Assembly (NCBI GenBank): GCA_947259475.1
Contig: CAMYLW010000154.1
Location: 1-5,351 of the forward strand
Reading direction: 5' to 3'
Length of the DNA: 5,351 nucleotides
From: Thermodesulfobacteriota bacterium
GTDB lineage: Bacteria; Desulfobacterota; Syntrophobacteria; BM002
This document shows positions 3,972-5,351 of the stretch, piece by piece. The notes under the pieces were generated by a model. It made no database searches and was not told the DNA's origin. It saw only the letters and a program-made list of their open reading frames with translations. The translations under genes and the position numbers were made by a program. Within the stretch, counting starts at the first letter, position 1; every line of letters starts with the position of its first letter.

Positions 3972-4523
3972 ATGCCAAGACCCAAATGCAAGAATATCTC
4001 ACGTTTTCTAAGTGCTCTGATAGCTACTGTCTTTATAATCTATCTGGCAAGCTGCGGACCATCCAAGAAGACCTACAGATTTTACAAAGGCCCGCAACTA
4101 CCCAGTGACAAAACCGCGCAACTTGTCTGCAAAGGGGAGACCATACAGATCAATTCTGTAAATGCTCAGAAAAGCCCAGATGGAAAAGATACCTTTGGCA
4201 AGGTTACGCTTGACATTCTTCCCGGTGATTATCATATAACCGTTTCTTTTTCCGGCAGATCCGCGCCTACGGTCTTTGGGGAGTCTTATAATTACCAGGT
4301 ATTTTACACCCACGACTCTTTACATAATGTGGATATTACAATAAAGGCTGAGGCTGGCCATACGTATCTGGTAACTTCCAACCACGATTATGAGAAATCC
4401 ACGTGGAACGCCGTCGTAAAGGATGAAACAGACGATAGAAGAATTTATAAGGAAGGTCCCTACCCTCTTAATAAGATAAGAACAGGCGATAATCGGGCCT
4501 CCGAGCGAATATATCGTAATTGA
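3972..4523 (+). CDS. Lipoprotein with a PEGA-like beta domain, unknown function
   Basis: This 183-residue precursor has a basic N-terminus (MPRPKCKN), a hydrophobic segment at about residues 12-24, and a lipobox L25-A-S-C28. It should be lipidated at C28; G29 after the cysteine does not signal inner-membrane retention as aspartate would, so the outer membrane is likely. The mature part starts GPSKKTYRFYKGPQLPSDKTAQLVC, then IQINSVN, KVTLDILPGDYHITVSFS and GHTYLVTSNHD. The order 'Y-GP-LP...A-L', 'I-x-I/V', 'L-PG-H/Y-I-V' and 'GHTYLV' is the pattern I know from small envelope lipoproteins with a PEGA-like beta-sandwich fold. A second cysteine sits near residue 53. The start at 3972 has GAGGAGGGGGAG about 8 nt upstream; the ATG at 3967 is out of frame. 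It appears monocistronic. Confidence 0.8.
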   Translation: MPRPKCKNISRFLSALIATVFIIYLASCGPSKKTYRFYKGPQLPSDKTAQLVCKGETIQINSVNAQKSPDGKDTFGKVTLDILPGDYHITVSFSGRSAPTVFGESYNYQVFYTHDSLHNVDITIKAEAGHTYLVTSNHDYEKSTWNAVVKDETDDRRIYKEGPYPLNKIRTGDNRASERIYRN

Positions 4524-4566
4524 GATCGGCAAGCGACAGCTGAATGGCAATTTTTCCTCCGAACCC

Positions 4567-4611
4567 TTGTGTGCCTTACCCCATGCCATCTTATAAGTTT
4601 ACTGTGAAACT
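4567..4611 (+). promoter_or_regulatory. Weak promoter candidate and dyad before the MORN gene
   Basis: TATAAG (4592-4597; 5 of 6 of the -10 consensus) has a poor TTGTGT (4567-4572) as -35 at a long 19-nt spacing. AGTTT-N6-AAACT (4596-4611) forms a short dyad overlapping the expected start region, a position where a repressor could act. Only the -10 box is convincing. Confidence 0.25.
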
Positions 4612-4648
4612 GCAGAAAGCGCCAAGTATCTGAGTGCAGAGGTATCCG

Positions 4649-5101
4649 GTGAAGAGGTATCTATTGGCCTTCTTCCTCTTAGCGATCTTTTTTTCTGCTG
4701 CTGCATGCAGCACGAGGGGAAGTTGTGTCCTGGGGAACTGTAAGAACGGACTGGGCACGATGGCCTATCCAGAAGGTGCAAGATATGAGGGGCAATGGCA
4801 AGGCAGCATGCGGAGCGGACAAGGCACACTGACCAACCCCTATTCCGGACAATATGAGGGACAATGGAAAAATGACAAGCCTCATGGGCTGGGGGTTTGG
4901 ACCTTCCCTGACGGTGCAAGATATGAGGGGCAATGGAAAAATGGCGAGTGGCACGGACAAGGAACCATGGCCTTCCCAGACGGCCGTAGATATGTGGGTG
5001 CATGGGAAAATGATGTTCCCCACGGACAAGGGAAAATGATCTATCCTGACGGTAGAGAGTTAATAGGTGAATTCGAGAATGGCAAGTTCGTTGGGAAGTA
5101 G
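4649..5101 (+). CDS. MORN-repeat lipoprotein
   Basis: This 150-residue precursor has a basic start (VKR), a hydrophobic core at residues 5-16, and a lipobox A17-A-A-C20. That predicts a lipidated envelope protein; S21 follows the cysteine, so outer-membrane sorting is likely. The rest is MORN repeats with an exact 23-residue period: conserved Y (or L) at residues 46, 69, 92, 115 and 138, each in YEGQWKN-x-x-x-HG-x-G-x-x-x-FPDG form. A degenerate repeat (GNCKNGLGTMAYPEG) precedes them and a half repeat (GEFENGKFVGK) ends the protein. MORN arrays form beta-hairpin ribbons; bacterial copies are often envelope proteins of unknown role. I chose GTG 4649 because AGAGG sits 6 nt before it. The in-frame GTG at 4634 lacks a ribosome-binding site and would only extend the N-region. 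Repeats 1 and 3 share 24 identical bases. Convergent with the DUF3313-like gene 19 bp away. Confidence 0.9.
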   Translation: MKRYLLAFFLLAIFFSAAACSTRGSCVLGNCKNGLGTMAYPEGARYEGQWQGSMRSGQGTLTNPYSGQYEGQWKNDKPHGLGVWTFPDGARYEGQWKNGEWHGQGTMAFPDGRRYVGAWENDVPHGQGKMIYPDGRELIGEFENGKFVGK

Positions 5102-5120
5102 GACTTTGGGGTCTCTGCAC

Positions 5121-5351
5121 TCATTGCTCCGGCCTGATGCATTTCTCCCCTCCCCGCAGCGTGCAAAGTCTATATCTGGCAAGATCTCCCCAGTACCACA
5201 TAATCTCCTCAACGTCGGCTGTTCGACTCGTCGTACCGCTCATGGTCCTCTGTCCCACCCGCCGGTCCACGGCTGCATAGAGTAGTGTCCCGGTAAGTCC
5301 ATCGGTGATCTTTATCTCGATGCTCGCCTCTCCCGCAAAAACAGTCTCACC
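5121..5351 (-). CDS. DUF3313-family protein, C-terminal part (5' end outside the window)
   Basis: The minus strand is open from the window edge to the TGA at 5121-5123 and encodes 76 residues with no start needed inside. It begins GETVFAGEASIEIKITDGLTG, then LLYAAVDRRVGQRT, and later VEEIMWYWGDLARYRLCTLR. The order 'A-IE-x-x-I-x-D-x-x-TG-x-L-x-A-A-x-DRR-x-G', a V/D-rich link, 'W-x-D-x-A' and a final LR is what I recall of the C-terminal half of DUF3313 proteins, a family of mostly lipidated envelope proteins in Proteobacteria of unknown function. Those are typically somewhat over 200 residues, so roughly two thirds, including any lipobox, lies beyond the right edge. It converges with the MORN lipoprotein gene, and no intrinsic terminator separates them. 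The short tail with two cysteines (RLCTLRGGEKCIRPEQ) is unusual. Confidence 0.75.
   Translation of the reverse strand, partial: GETVFAGEASIEIKITDGLTGTLLYAAVDRRVGQRTMSGTTSRTADVEEIMWYWGDLARYRLCTLRGGEKCIRPEQ

Noticed and set aside
4518..4556. Possible terminator after the PEGA-like lipoprotein (ATTG...CAATTTTT)
   Set aside because: Only a 4-bp outer pairing and no stable stem next to the T run.
4599..5120. Long minus-strand open frames opposite the MORN gene
   Set aside because: They mirror the 69-bp periodicity of the MORN repeats, which keeps several frames open; no ribosome-binding site or independent domain.

Overview
The window looks like a gene-poor accessory stretch of a Gram-negative chromosome. 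The evidence is two probable lipoproteins with lipoboxes, a DUF3313-type protein, PilZ domains, a consensus sigma-54 promoter and Shine-Dalgarno-led genes. The mixture of REP-like hairpins, a 310-bp inverted-repeat element and the CCACAGAGACACAGAG repeat resembles intergenic DNA I associate with Desulfobacterota (former Deltaproteobacteria). That placement is an inference from style, not proof.

Layout. On the minus strand at the left lies tRNA-Arg(UCU) (207-283) with encoded CCA and its own terminator, preceded by a small secreted helical protein (349-663). Next come an operator-like palindrome cluster (862-915) and one or two small membrane-protein ORFs on the plus strand (951-1103 and 1100-1312), closed by a strong intrinsic terminator. 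From 1393 to 2112 there is no convincing gene. This stretch holds a repeat-end motif, two REP-like hairpins, a candidate structured non-coding RNA with its own promoter and terminator (1611-1766), and a 310-bp MITE-like element with terminal inverted repeats (1803-2112). A good sigma-70 promoter sits right at the element's edge and drives a small exported protein (2197-2559).

The most interpretable functional unit is 2619-3828. It has a textbook -24/-12 sigma-54 promoter, a leader with a 12-bp-stem hairpin, two tandem PilZ-domain proteins that both keep the c-di-GMP-binding motifs (RxxxR and D/NxSxxG), and a probable terminator. I read it as a two-gene c-di-GMP effector operon under an enhancer-binding activator encoded elsewhere. 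The last PilZ stop codon is supplied by a fourth copy of the same repeat-end motif that bounds the 310-bp element.

To the right are two separate cell-envelope lipoprotein genes. The first (3972-4523) has a PEGA-like beta-domain look, and its ribosome-binding site lies in or against a dispersed repeat. The second (4649-5101) is a MORN-repeat lipoprotein with an exact 23-residue period. It converges on the 3' end of a minus-strand DUF3313-family gene that runs off the window (5121-5351).

No integrase, transposase, CRISPR array, toxin-antitoxin pair or recognisable defence system is visible. The strongest candidates for something undescribed are the structured RNA at 1611-1766 and the repeat family defined by the TAGCCYGSATATTTYATGAA end motif.
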